A stretch of DNA of 64,000 nucleotides from Nocardia bovistercoris (GCF_015674855.1 NZ_JADMLG010000022.1:42045-106044); one strand, 5' to 3'; counted from the stretch's first letter, positions 35,255-43,994 are shown. Notes: generated by a model from the sequence alone, not told the origin. A program made the numbers and translations.

Positions 35255-36364
35255 TCAGCGCCGCCGCTTCTGGTTGGCACGTCCACGGTTGCCGGAACGC
35301 TTCTGGTTTCCGGGCCTGCGCTGTCCGGAACCGCGGCTACCGTTCTTCGCGACGCCGTTGGTGGACGACGGGTTCTCCACCGCATCCGACACGGTCTCGG
35401 CATCGCTCGCGGGCTCGGGCGTGGCGGGCTTCTTCTTCGTGCTCACCGGTTTGGCCCCCGGTTTCGGAGCGTTCTGCGCGCGCTGCTCGAGCTTGGCCTG
35501 CTTCTTCTCCTCCTCTTCCTTGGCCATCCGGCCGAAGACGAGGTGCTGCTGACCGTAGGTCCAGATGTTGTTGGACACCCAGTAGAGCAGGATGGCGATC
35601 GGTAGGAACGGACCACCGACGAGCACGCCGAGCGGGAACACCCAGAGCGCGAGCTTGTTCATCAGGGCGGCCTGCGGATTGGCCGCGGCTTCCGGGGTCT
35701 GCCGCTGCACGGAGGCGCGCGCGTTGAAGTGGGTGGCCAGACCGGCGATCACCATCAGCGGAATCGCGACGAGGGCGATGCTGAGTTTGGACGGGATGCC
35801 GCCGTAGTCCGCGAACGCCTGCAATTCGGCGGTGGGGGTGGTGATGAAGGCCGAGATCGGCGCGCCGAAGATGCGGGCGCTGAGGAAGGACTGGACGTCG
35901 GCCGCGTTGAAGACGTAGTTCGGGGTCATGGCGTTCTGCTCGGGCGACATGCCGAGCTGGCCGAAGCCGTGACCGGTGCGGTTGAACGAGCGCAGCACAT
36001 GGAACAGACCGAGGAAGACCGGCACCTGGGCCAGCATCGGCAGGCAGCCCATGAGCGGGTTGAAGCCGTGCTCCTTCTGGAGTTTCTGCATCTCCAGCGC
36101 CAACTTCTGGCGGTCGTTCTTGTACTTCTTCTGCAGCTCCTTGATCTGGGGCTGCAATTCCTGCATCTGTTTGGTGGTGCGCACCTGCCGCACGAACGGC
36201 TTGTAGAGCAGCACACGCAGCGAGAAGACCAGGAACACCACGGCCAGCGCCCATGCCAGGCCGTGGTCGGGTCCGAGGCCGGGGATGGCCGCGAAGACTC
36301 GGTGCCAGAACCACAGGATCCAGGACACCGGGTAATAGATGAAGTCGAGCACGGCTCTATGCAC
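35255..36364 (-). CDS. yidC: Membrane protein insertase YidC
   Basis: YidC inserts and folds membrane proteins alone or with SecYEG. This actinobacterial form (369 residues) lacks the large periplasmic domain of Gram-negative YidC. Membrane segments lie near residues 10-65, 120-150, 200-225 and 245-280; the conserved FSLRVLLYKPFVRQ and GCLPMLAQVPVFLGLFHVLR are present. The C-terminal 90 residues are basic and low-complexity, ending RGRANQKRRR, which likely contacts the ribosome. It starts with GTG and overlaps yidD by 8 bp. Confidence 0.96.
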   Translation of the reverse strand: MHRAVLDFIYYPVSWILWFWHRVFAAIPGLGPDHGLAWALAVVFLVFSLRVLLYKPFVRQVRTTKQMQELQPQIKELQKKYKNDRQKLALEMQKLQKEHGFNPLMGCLPMLAQVPVFLGLFHVLRSFNRTGHGFGQLGMSPEQNAMTPNYVFNAADVQSFLSARIFGAPISAFITTPTAELQAFADYGGIPSKLSIALVAIPLMVIAGLATHFNARASVQRQTPEAAANPQAALMNKLALWVFPLGVLVGGPFLPIAILLYWVSNNIWTYGQQHLVFGRMAKEEEEKKQAKLEQRAQNAPKPGAKPVSTKKKPATPEPASDAETVSDAVENPSSTNGVAKNGSRGSGQRRPGNQKRSGNRGRANQKRRR

Positions 36365-36719
36365 TCCCGTCGTTCGTATCGCCGATCACCGCGGGCGGTG
36401 ATCCTTTACAAGCGTGTGGCGCCGACTCGGCAGGGTCGGCGACTGCCTCGTGCCCGGTGCGACTGCGTCGCTCAGGTACGGGGTCCCACCCACCAGGGTG
36501 CCAGGGCGCGCATTTGGCCAATCGCACGACCGTCAATCCGAGGCCGACGAACAGCCCTCGGGTGCGCAGCGCGGTGACGGCGTATTCACTGCAGGTCGGG
36601 GTGAATCGGCAGACCGGCATGCGCGTGGGGGAGACGTAGGTCCGGTACAGCTCGATCAGAAAGACTAGTGCCCGCGCCGGTAGTCGACCGGCGGACGCGA
36701 CCGCGCCGCGCGCATTCAC
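36357..36719 (-). CDS. yidD: Membrane protein insertion efficiency factor YidD
   Basis: YidD assists YidC-dependent insertion. The core motif YRTYVSPTRMPVCRFTPTCSEYA with its two conserved Cys is at residues about 26-48, followed by KCAPWHPGGWDPVP. The C-terminal 30 residues are an extension beyond the usual family length. Its GTG overlaps the rnpA stop (GTGA) and its 3' end overlaps yidC, so all three are coupled. Confidence 0.95.
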   Translation of the reverse strand: MNARGAVASAGRLPARALVFLIELYRTYVSPTRMPVCRFTPTCSEYAVTALRTRGLFVGLGLTVVRLAKCAPWHPGGWDPVPERRSRTGHEAVADPAESAPHACKGSPPAVIGDTNDGSA

Positions 36720-37132
36720 GCCGGATCACCCACCGCGCGTACCGCGGGCCGGGTCTCGAGTTTGCGTAACGCGCCGCGGATCTGGCGGAGCAGTTCGTCG
36801 GCGTCGGCATCGGCGGCGCCGGGGAGCGCGCGGATCACGATGTCGGTGTCGGCGGGCAGGTCCGGGACCACCCTCGCGCACATATGACGCAGGCGGCGGG
36901 CTACCCGGTGTCGTATCACCGCGGAGCCCACCGCCTTGCTGACAATCAATCCGAACCTCGGCCCGCCGATGCGGATCGCCGGTTCACTGTTTCGTCCACT
37001 CGTGCCTTCGACCCGGCCGTCATCGTGCCGCAGCGCGTGCACGACCAGGTCTCGCCTCCCGATTCGCTGGCCGCGGCGCACCGTCCGGGAGAAGTCGGCA
37101 CGATGATGCAACCGATACGGCTCAGGCAACAC
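36716..37132 (-). CDS. rnpA: Ribonuclease P protein component
   Basis: RnpA is the protein subunit of RNase P, which trims tRNA 5' ends. The LPEPYRLHHRADFSRTVRRGQR opening, GLIVSKAVGSAVIRHRVARRLRH (the RNR-type RNA-binding motif, here RHRVARRLR) and DIVIRALPGAA are all present. Length is 138 residues. It begins with GTG and lies 21 bp after rpmH, the conserved arrangement. Confidence 0.96.
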   Translation of the reverse strand: MLPEPYRLHHRADFSRTVRRGQRIGRRDLVVHALRHDDGRVEGTSGRNSEPAIRIGGPRFGLIVSKAVGSAVIRHRVARRLRHMCARVVPDLPADTDIVIRALPGAADADADELLRQIRGALRKLETRPAVRAVGDPA

Positions 37133-37153
37133 CCGAGCGTCCGAATGCGAGGA

Positions 37154-37297
37154 TCAGGCAGTGAGTTCGGCGCGGCCCTTGCGGCGGCGCGCCGACACGA
37201 TGGCGCGACCCGCACGGGTGCGCATACGGAGGCGGAAGCCGTGAACCCGCGCCCGACGACGGTTGTTCGGCTGGAACGTCCGCTTGCCCTTGGCCAC
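37154..37297 (-). CDS. rpmH: 50S ribosomal protein L34
   Basis: This 47-residue protein reads VAKGKRTFQPNNRRRARVHG at the start and ends RRRKGRAELTA, the standard bacterial L34. GTG is the start codon, preceded by GAGGAGTGTTGACC. It heads the leftward rpmH-rnpA-yidD-yidC-jag-rsmG cluster and is divergent from dnaA. Confidence 0.98.
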   Translation of the reverse strand: MAKGKRTFQPNNRRRARVHGFRLRMRTRAGRAIVSARRRKGRAELTA

Positions 37298-37860
37298 GGT
37301 CAACACTCCTCGAGTTGGTGGGCACCATTGGCGCCCGTAGTTTTTGATAGCGAAAGTCGGTCCTGGCGCACAGTTGGTCAGGAGACCTACACGCGGTCAG
37401 CACAAGACCGACACCGCACCAAGGGGTGACTGTACGAGGGTACTGATCTCGTTTCGGGGGGTCAAACTCGGCCCCCCTGGTCCGCGCTCGAGCCGACCGC
37501 ATGCCCGTCCGATCGTGAGTTCGTCCACACCCCTGTGCGCGTGTCGCCACGCCGCATCGCAGGCATTGCCAGATGATTGCTACAGAACCCCTGGTCGGGG
37601 CGGTGCACCGGGCGAATTCACGCACGTTTCACATTTCCCCAGAGTTGTCCACATCTGTGGATAATTGTGTGGAAATACCCCTGGAGTGGCATATTCGTAG
37701 GGCCGACGGCACCTCGCCGCCGCCCGGACGGGGGAATCCGAGCAGCGGATGAACCGGCGCTGAAGACCGTACGCGGGGTCACTGTACCGACCACCGACGG
37801 TAGATGACCGCACGCCCCGGCCGTCTGCTCCAATCGACCCACTTCCGGGGAGGACATTGC
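37298..37860. other. rpmH-dnaA intergenic region with promoters
   Basis: These 563 bp carry the divergent promoters of rpmH and dnaA and a DnaA-box cluster at 37645-37676. I see no gene in it. Confidence 0.85.
37645..37676. promoter_or_regulatory. DnaA-box cluster upstream of dnaA
   Basis: TTGTCCACA (37645-37653) and the reverse-oriented TGTGGATAA (37656-37664) stand head to head, followed by a weaker TGTGGAAAT (37668-37676). The position suits autoregulation of dnaA. Confidence 0.85.
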
Positions 37861-39762
37861 ATGGACGACGAGCAGAACGTGTTGGCCACCGTATGGCCGG
37901 AGGTGATCGCCGAACTCACCACGGGTTCGGCCGACGGCGCCATCCCCGCGGTGACACGGGCGCAGCAGGCGTGGCTCAAACTGGTCAAGCCGATCACCGT
38001 CGCCCAAGGCTTCGCTCTGCTCTCCGTTCCCTCCTCGCTGGCCCAGGAGGCCATCGAACGCGATCTGCGCGAACCGATCCTGCGATCACTCGGCAGGCGG
38101 CTCGGTCCACAGGTCGAAGGTCTCGGCGTCCGTATCGCCGCACCAGCGACCCCGACTCAGGAACGCGCGACGGCAGCTCCCCGGCACGCGCGGATGACCA
38201 GCAGGCCCGAGCGCACCCGGGAGGCGCCGCGCCCGCCGTTGGCCGAGTACCCCGGTCGCGGCGAGTACGTCGCGTCACGTTACGCCCCCGGTGACTTCCC
38301 CACCGGCGACTACCCCGGCCCGCGCGACTACACGCCCGCACCCGAGTATTCGCCGGCACAGGAGTACTCGCCCGCACCCGACTACGCGACCGAATCCCCG
38401 TACGCGACCGAGGATTACCCGCCGAACAGCTACCCGCTCGGCGAACGTTCCGAGTACGCGGACCCGATCGACGACGTAGCGCCACCCTCGCGTCGCGACG
38501 GTCCGCGACGCGAGCCGGGACCGCCAGGGCAGGAATCGCTTTTCGGTCCCGACACCGGTCCGATGCGCGGCAGGCTGCGCGCGGACGAGGACGACGACGC
38601 GCCGACCGGTCCGCCGGAATCGGTGCGCGAACCCGAAGCGACACATCGCGACGACGAACCGGTGGTCAATGTCCGCAACTCCTGGCCGACCTACTTCACC
38701 AAGGGGCAGGAGACCCCGGCGGCCGCGCCTTCCTCGGCGAGCCTGAACGCGAAGTACACCTTCGAGACCTTCGTCATCGGTGCGTCGAACCGGTTCGCGC
38801 ACGCGGCCGCGGTCGCCATCGCGGAGGCGCCCGCCCGCGCGTACAACCCGCTGTTCGTCTGGGGCGCTTCGGGACTCGGCAAAACCCACTTACTACACGC
38901 CGCGGGCCACTACGCCCAGCGGCTGTTCCCCGGCATGCGGGTGAAGTACGTCTCCACCGAGGAATTCACCAACGACTTCATCAACAGCCTGCGCGACGAC
39001 CGCAAGGTCGCGTTCAAGCGCCGCTACCGCGAGACCGACATCCTCCTCGTCGACGACATCCAGTTCATCGAGGGCAAGGAAGGCATCCAGGAGGAGTTCT
39101 TCCACACCTTCAACACCCTGCACAACGCGAACAAGCAGATTGTCGTTTCCTCCGACCGTCCGCCGAAACAGCTTGCGACACTTGAGGAAAGGCTACGCAC
39201 CAGGTTCGAGTGGGGCCTGATCACCGACGTGCAGCCACCCGAGCTCGAGACCCGCATCGCGATCCTGCGCAAGAAGGCGCGCATGGACCGCCTCGACGTG
39301 CCGCACGACGTCATGGAGTTGATCGCGAGCCGGGTCGAACGCAATATCCGCGAACTCGAGGGCGCCCTCATCCGGGTCACGGCCTTCGCCTCGCTCAACG
39401 GCCAGGCGCTCGACATGTCGCTGGCCGAGGTCGTGTTGCGCGACCTGATGCCGGAGACGGCGGCGCTCGAGATCAACGCGGCCACGATCATGGCCGTGAC
39501 CGCCGAATACTTCAACACCACCCTCGAAGAGCTGACCGGTCCAGGCAAGGCCCGTCCGCTGGCGCAGGCCAGGCAGATCGCTATGTACCTGTGCCGCGAG
39601 CTCACCGACCTGTCGCTGCCCAAGATCGGCCAGGCGTTCGGCCGCGACCACACGACGGTCATGTACGCGGAGAAGAAGGTCCGCAAGGAGATGACCGAGC
39701 GGCGTCGCGTCTACGACCAGGTCCAAGAACTCACAGCCCGAATCAAGCAACGTTCGCGCTGA
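37861..39762 (+). CDS. dnaA: Chromosomal replication initiator DnaA
   Basis: DnaA binds DnaA boxes and opens oriC. Domain I occupies about residues 1-90. A long, poorly conserved linker (about 100-290) is rich in Pro, Tyr, Arg and Asp, with repeated short PAPEYSPAQEYSP-like units, which makes the protein long (633 residues). The AAA+ domain follows with Walker A GASGLGKTHLL near 335 and Walker B LLVDDIQF near 395. The C-terminal DNA-binding domain has the signature DHTTVMYAEKKV. GGGGAGGACATTGC precedes the ATG at 37861; an in-frame start at 37804 is not supported. Confidence 0.98.
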   Translation: MDDEQNVLATVWPEVIAELTTGSADGAIPAVTRAQQAWLKLVKPITVAQGFALLSVPSSLAQEAIERDLREPILRSLGRRLGPQVEGLGVRIAAPATPTQERATAAPRHARMTSRPERTREAPRPPLAEYPGRGEYVASRYAPGDFPTGDYPGPRDYTPAPEYSPAQEYSPAPDYATESPYATEDYPPNSYPLGERSEYADPIDDVAPPSRRDGPRREPGPPGQESLFGPDTGPMRGRLRADEDDDAPTGPPESVREPEATHRDDEPVVNVRNSWPTYFTKGQETPAAAPSSASLNAKYTFETFVIGASNRFAHAAAVAIAEAPARAYNPLFVWGASGLGKTHLLHAAGHYAQRLFPGMRVKYVSTEEFTNDFINSLRDDRKVAFKRRYRETDILLVDDIQFIEGKEGIQEEFFHTFNTLHNANKQIVVSSDRPPKQLATLEERLRTRFEWGLITDVQPPELETRIAILRKKARMDRLDVPHDVMELIASRVERNIRELEGALIRVTAFASLNGQALDMSLAEVVLRDLMPETAALEINAATIMAVTAEYFNTTLEELTGPGKARPLAQARQIAMYLCRELTDLSLPKIGQAFGRDHTTVMYAEKKVRKEMTERRRVYDQVQELTARIKQRSR

Positions 39763-39779
39763 GCTTCGCTAACACCCTC

Positions 39780-39811
39780 GCACCGCCTCTGACCAGGGGC
39801 GGTGCTTTTTT
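39780..39811 (+). terminator. Rho-independent terminator of dnaA
   Basis: GCACCGCC pairs with GGCGGTGC (39780-39787, 39798-39805) and is followed by six T. Confidence 0.92.
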
Positions 39812-39817
39812 GTGCCC

Positions 39818-39863
39818 TGTGGATTCCTCGAGGAATTCTTGTGGATTCCTCGAGGAATCCACA
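39818..39863. repeat. oriC palindrome pair 1: DnaA boxes around CCTCGAGG
   Basis: A copy at 39818-39839 (right arm altered) is followed at exactly 22 bp by a perfect 24-bp palindrome at 39840-39863. Each begins TGTGGATTCC, has CTCGAG at the centre, and ends GGAATCCACA when intact, so each is two inverted DnaA-like boxes. Confidence 0.92.
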
Positions 39864-39866
39864 GGG

Positions 39867-39944
39867 TTGTCCACCGATCCGTCCACAGGTCGGTCGAGCG
39901 GATCTGTTCACAGGACTCACAGGCCGAATTCCCCAATATCCACA
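39867..39944. promoter_or_regulatory. oriC DnaA-like boxes
   Basis: TTGTCCACC (39867-39875) and ATATCCACA (39936-39944) are near-consensus boxes, with weaker CCACA/TTCACA elements between them. Confidence 0.75.
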
Positions 39945-39992
39945 ACCAGATTCGTGCACAGGGGCTGACCAGCCAGGTGTCCCAGTTGTGCC

Positions 39993-40038
39993 TGTGGATT
40001 CCTCGAGGAGTCCATGTGGATTCCTCGAGGAATCCACC
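39993..40038. repeat. oriC palindrome pair 2
   Basis: This repeats the first pair 175 bp away: copies at 39993-40014 (altered right arm) and 40015-40038 (one end mismatch), again 22 bp apart. Confidence 0.92.
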
Positions 40039-40093
40039 GGTTGTACACGGGTCTGTGCACATCTGTTGACAACTGGGCGAATGTGGTGGAACA

Positions 40094-40167
40094 ACTCGAG
40101 GATGACTCGAGGATGGAGGGTGGATAGATTCGCTGTCTCCACAGCCCCCTCGCGTTCATCCTCGAGT
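40094..40167. repeat. ACTCGAGGATG repeats in oriC
   Basis: ACTCGAGGATG is tandemly repeated at 40094-40104 and 40105-40115, with an inverted copy CATCCTCGAGT at 40157-40167. Confidence 0.85.
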
Positions 40168-40221
40168 CACCCCACGGTCATCCCCAAGGCGCCATACCCC
40201 GTGAGCTGCGCGGACGCGGTC

Positions 40222-40290
40222 GATCCACAGATTCCACAGCCCCTACTACTACTTCAGTTCTTCTCATTGAAGATGTCTTTTCAAAACAGG
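40222..40290 (+). promoter_or_regulatory. Candidate basal unwinding element: DnaA boxes, DnaA-trios, AT-rich stretch
   Basis: Two box-like elements (ATCCACA and ATTCCACAG, 40223-40239) are followed by CCCC and then CTACTACTACTTC (40243-40255). That is four trinucleotides of DnaA-trio type, and a T/A-rich stretch to about 40288 follows. The arrangement parallels the B. subtilis origin unwinding region. Confidence 0.7.
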
Positions 40291-40550
40291 GTGTGTGGAA
40301 AGTCGGTCGGAACGCGTCGGCTCGGCGGCGGGCTCCGTCCACAGGCAAGGAGGAAGCGAGTCGGTCATCGCACGACGGACCGCTCGGTCCGGCCGGACAG
40401 CGGGTCGGACTATGTCCTGGCGCGCTACGCGGGTACGGTTTGATGTCGGTCGTCCATGTCAGACTGCACCGGCGGGCGATACAGCACTTCTCGACGAGAA
40501 CCACGCTGAAGCCGACACGGATCACGGAACTGGGAGAGGACATTCGGGCG

Positions 40551-41726
40551 ATGGAGCTTGCAAGCATGAAGTTTCGGGTCGCCCGAGAAGATTTCGCCGA
40601 CTCCGTCGCCTGGGTCGCGCGCAGTCTCCCCTCGCGCCCGCCCGTACCGGTTCTCGGCGGCGTCCTGCTCGTCGCCGGTGAGGAAGGGCTCACCGTCTCC
40701 GGCTTCGACTACGAGGTCTCCGCGCAGGTGCGGGTCGCGGCCGAGGTCGCCGGACCGGGCGAGGTGCTGGTCTCCGGGCGGCTGCTCGCCGATATCACCA
40801 AGGCGCTGTCCAACAAGCCGGTCGACGTCTCGGTCGACGGCACCCGCGTGCTGATCAGCTGCGGCAGTGCGAAGTTCTCGCTGCCCACCATGCCGGTCGA
40901 GGATTATCCACAGCTGCCCGAGGTGCCCCAGCAGTCCGGTGAACTGGGTGTCGACGTCTTCTCCGAGGCCGTCGCCCAGGTCGCCGTCGCCGCGGGCCGC
41001 GACGACACACTCCCCATGCTCACCGGCATCAGGGTCGAGATCGAGGGCTCGCGCGTCGTGCTCGCCGCCACCGACCGTTTCCGGCTCGCGGTGCGCCACA
41101 TCGAGTGGAAGCCCGCCGACAACGACATCGAGACCTCGGTGCTCATTCCGGCGCGCACGCTGTCCGAGGCCGCCAAGACCCTCGGCCCCTCCGACGCGCC
41201 GGTCCAGCTCTCGCTCGGCAGCGGCGCGGGAGCCGACGGCCTGCTCGGGATCGTGAACGCCGGTCGCCGCACCACCACCCGCCTGCTCGACGCGGAATTC
41301 CCCAAGTTCCGCCAGTTGCTCCCCAAGGAGCACACCTCCATCGCGACCCTCACGGTGTCGGCGCTCACCGAGGCCATCAAGCGCGTCGCGCTGGTCGCCG
41401 AGCGCGGCGCCCAGGTGCGTCTGGAATTCTCCGACGAGGGCCTGCTGCTCGCGGCGGGCGGTGAGGACGCCGGCCGCGCCGAGGAATGGCTCGAGGCGGA
41501 TTTCCGCGGCGAACCGCTCACCATCGCCTTCAATCCCGGCTATCTGCTCGACGGCCTGTCCGCGCTGCACGCCGACCGGGTCACCTTCGGATTCACCACG
41601 CCGAGTCGCCCGGCCGTCCTGCTGCCCTCGGGCGAGGTCGAGCCGGAGGCGCTCGAGTCCGGTGCGTTCGCGGCGCTGGCGAGCCCGTATATCTACCTGC
41701 TGATGCCGGTTCGGCTGCCGGGCTGA
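40551..41726 (+). CDS. dnaN: DNA polymerase III beta sliding clamp
   Basis: DnaN is the ring clamp that tethers polymerase to DNA. The 391-residue product has the three-domain clamp organisation, with PSRPPVPVLGGVLL near the start, DRFRLAVRH in the second domain and the C-terminal LMPVRLPG. GGGAGAGGAC lies 9 bases before ATG 40551; ATG 40566 (MKFRVARED) is a plausible alternative and closer to many homologues. A perfect DnaA box lies inside the gene at 40904. Confidence 0.98.
   Translation: MELASMKFRVAREDFADSVAWVARSLPSRPPVPVLGGVLLVAGEEGLTVSGFDYEVSAQVRVAAEVAGPGEVLVSGRLLADITKALSNKPVDVSVDGTRVLISCGSAKFSLPTMPVEDYPQLPEVPQQSGELGVDVFSEAVAQVAVAAGRDDTLPMLTGIRVEIEGSRVVLAATDRFRLAVRHIEWKPADNDIETSVLIPARTLSEAAKTLGPSDAPVQLSLGSGAGADGLLGIVNAGRRTTTRLLDAEFPKFRQLLPKEHTSIATLTVSALTEAIKRVALVAERGAQVRLEFSDEGLLLAAGGEDAGRAEEWLEADFRGEPLTIAFNPGYLLDGLSALHADRVTFGFTTPSRPAVLLPSGEVEPEALESGAFAALASPYIYLLMPVRLPG
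40904..40912 (+). promoter_or_regulatory. DnaA box within dnaN
   Basis: Perfect TTATCCACA in the coding sequence. Confidence 0.7.
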
Positions 41727-41782
41727 GCGGCCCTGTGCAGCAACGGGTTCCGGCGCACTCGTCCGCGATCGGGTAGGCGCGC

Positions 41783-42970
41783 GTGTTCATTCGTGCGCTG
41801 TCGCTGCGCGACTTCCGCTCGTGGGAGCAGGCTGAATTCGAGTTATCCACAGGGCGAACGGTTTTCCTGGGGGCGAACGGCAACGGCAAGACCAATCTGC
41901 TGGAGGCCGCGGGCTATCTGTCCACACTCGGCTCCCACCGGGTATCCGCCGACGCTCCGCTGATCAGGATGGGCGCCGAGCGCGCGCGGATCGGCGCAAC
42001 GGTCGTGAACACCGGTCGTGAACTGCGCGTGGATCTGGAACTCAACCAGGGCAGCGCCAATCGCGCGCAGATCAACAGGTCTCCTGCCCGGCGGCCGCGC
42101 GACATCCTGGGGATTCTGCACACGGTGCTGTTCGCGCCGGAGGACCTGGCGCTGGTGCGCGGCGATCCCGGCGAACGTCGACGGTTCCTCGACGAGTTGT
42201 GCACAGCCCGATTACCCAGACTCGCGGCCGTGCGCGCGGACTACGACCGGGTGCTCAAGCAGCGTTCGGCCCTGTTGAAAACCGCTGGGCGACAAGCGAG
42301 GTCGTCGGGTGACCTGAGCACGCTGGACGTGTGGGACGGCCATCTCGCCGAACACGCGGCCGTGCTGTTGGCCCAGCGCCTGCGCCTGGTCCACGACCTG
42401 TATCCCCATCTGGCACAGGCGTATCGGTCGATAGCGCCGGAATCGAGGCCCGCCGCGATCGGTTACCGCAGTTCGTATCTGCCGCCGGAGTTCCTCGACC
42501 CGGCGCGCGAACCGGGCGAGGGCGACGCGGCGGACCTGGGGGCGATCGTGTTGGCCGAGTTGGGGGCCGCGAGGCCGAGGGAACTCGAACGCGGGGTCTG
42601 TCTGGTCGGCCCGCACCGCGACGATCTGGAGCTGATCCTCGGGGACGCGCCCGCGAAGGGTTTCGCCAGTCACGGTGAGTCCTGGTCCTTCGCTCTCGCG
42701 CTGCGCCTCGGCGCGTTCGAACTGCTGCGCACGACCGGCGCCGAACCGGTGCTGCTGCTCGACGATGTGTTCGCCGAACTGGATCGGCGCCGCAGGCGCG
42801 CGCTGGCCGAGGTGGCGGCGACGGCCGAACAGGTGTTGATAACCGCCGCCGTGCCCGAGGATGTGCCCGCGGAGTTGGATGCGACGCCGATACCCGTGGA
42901 GATGTCGGGCGACCCGGCCCATCGCGTCTCCCGCATCGCCGAATTCGGCCCGGCGGGCCTGTCGGAGTGA
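41783..42970 (+). CDS. recF: DNA replication and repair protein RecF
   Basis: RecF is an SMC-like ATPase that loads RecA at gaps. Walker A is GANGNGKTNLLEAA (about residues 30-43), the signature motif is near SHGESWSFALALRLGAFELL, and Walker B is VLLLDDVFAELD (about 325). Length is 395. The GTG start gives the conserved beginning (FIRALSLRDFRSW) and is preceded by GGGTAGG. A perfect DnaA box lies at 41843 near the 5' end. It follows dnaN as in other bacteria. Confidence 0.97.
   Translation: MFIRALSLRDFRSWEQAEFELSTGRTVFLGANGNGKTNLLEAAGYLSTLGSHRVSADAPLIRMGAERARIGATVVNTGRELRVDLELNQGSANRAQINRSPARRPRDILGILHTVLFAPEDLALVRGDPGERRRFLDELCTARLPRLAAVRADYDRVLKQRSALLKTAGRQARSSGDLSTLDVWDGHLAEHAAVLLAQRLRLVHDLYPHLAQAYRSIAPESRPAAIGYRSSYLPPEFLDPAREPGEGDAADLGAIVLAELGAARPRELERGVCLVGPHRDDLELILGDAPAKGFASHGESWSFALALRLGAFELLRTTGAEPVLLLDDVFAELDRRRRRALAEVAATAEQVLITAAVPEDVPAELDATPIPVEMSGDPAHRVSRIAEFGPAGLSE
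41843..41851 (+). promoter_or_regulatory. DnaA box within recF
   Basis: Perfect TTATCCACA in the coding sequence. Confidence 0.7.
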
Positions 42971-43418
42971 CATGTGCGAATCTATGCACAGAAATCACCG
43001 GAGTTATCCACATCTGGGGATGGATTGCGCGCCACCCACAGCATCTAGTGCCCGAATCGCGGAATTCGCCGCCGCGCAGACGTCGACGACACACATCGGC
43101 CACCACGACGCGCGGGTCGCGGGCCCGATTCTGTCGGCCCGGTCCCGTAAAGTCGGCCCGGTGTTCGACCGTATCCGGTTATCCACAGCCGCTGTGGATA
43201 ACTCGGTTCGCGTCTTGGATCGCGCGAGGTCGAGTAGCACGGCGGGCGCATCGGGCGGTGTGCCGAATTCCACCGGTGACCGGCTCGAACGTATGTTCGA
43301 TAGAGTAAGTTCGGCGAATGCGTCACCTCGGATTTCGGTGATTCGTGACCGGCGAGCGCCTGTGGATAACCGGGTGGAACTGGGGGCAACTCCCAGGTGT
43401 GGGCGAACGGAGCGAACG
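42971..43418. other. recF-DUF721 intergenic region with four perfect DnaA boxes
   Basis: No gene is seen in these 448 bp. TTATCCACA occurs at 43004-43012 and 43179-43187, and its reverse complement at 43193-43201 and 43361-43369. The middle two face each other five bases apart. Confidence 0.85.
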
Positions 43419-43994
43419 ATGACCGATCAGTCGGAGCGGGCTGTGGGATCAGCGGAGTCGGGGCGCCCCGGCGCGGAACCGGAACTGCGCGGCATCGATC
43501 TGGCCCGCCGCGCCCTGGAAGAGGCTCGCGCGGCCGCCAAGGCGAGCGGTAAATCGGTCGGGCAGGGCCGCGCGTCGCCGCGACGGCTGCGGACCGGCGC
43601 CCGCAGGCGCACCGGATGGTCGGGTGCGCGACCCGACGATCGCGATCCCCAGTTGTTGTTCAGCCTGGCGGGCGCGATCGCGAAGAATCGCGGATGGTCG
43701 GGCAAGGTCGCCGAGGGGATGGTCTTCGGGCGCTGGGCCGTCGTCGTCGGCGAGGACATCGCCTCGCACGCCACGCCGGTCGCCCTCGCCAACGGCGTGC
43801 TGAGCATCGCGGCCGAGTCCACCGCCTGGGCCACCCAGTTGCGCATGTTGCAGAAGCAGATCCTCGCGAAGATCAACGCGGCGGTCGGCCATGGCGTGGT
43901 GACCTCGCTCAAGATCACCGGACCCGCCGCGCCGAGTTGGCGCAAGGGGGAGCGGCACATCAAAGGGCGCGGACCACGGGATACGTACGGCTGA
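43419..43994 (+). CDS. DUF721 (DciA-like) protein, Rv0004 family
   Basis: This 191-residue protein matches the DUF721 gene between recF and gyrB in mycobacteria. The first 60 residues are polar and basic. The DUF721 domain (about 90-170) includes GRWAVVVGEDIASHATPVALANGVLSI and LRMLQKQILAKINAAVG. DUF721 is related to DciA, the ancestral helicase loader or operator, so a role in loading DnaB at the origin is likely but not shown here. The ATG at 43419 follows GGAGCGAACG. Confidence 0.92.
   Translation: MTDQSERAVGSAESGRPGAEPELRGIDLARRALEEARAAAKASGKSVGQGRASPRRLRTGARRRTGWSGARPDDRDPQLLFSLAGAIAKNRGWSGKVAEGMVFGRWAVVVGEDIASHATPVALANGVLSIAAESTAWATQLRMLQKQILAKINAAVGHGVVTSLKITGPAAPSWRKGERHIKGRGPRDTYG

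Larger units (their letters stand above)
39763..40550. other. oriC: oriC: replication origin between dnaA and dnaN
   Basis: This 788-bp gap contains the dnaA terminator, many DnaA-box-like elements, four repeats of a DnaA-box palindrome, seven CTCGAG cores, and a box-box-GC-trio arrangement ahead of an AT-rich stretch. Open frames across it have no ribosome-binding sites and are rejected. Confidence 0.93.

Noticed and set aside
39802..40443. 213-codon frame crossing oriC
   Set aside because: It reads through DnaA boxes and palindromes with no ribosome-binding site; its repeated residues come from the palindromes.
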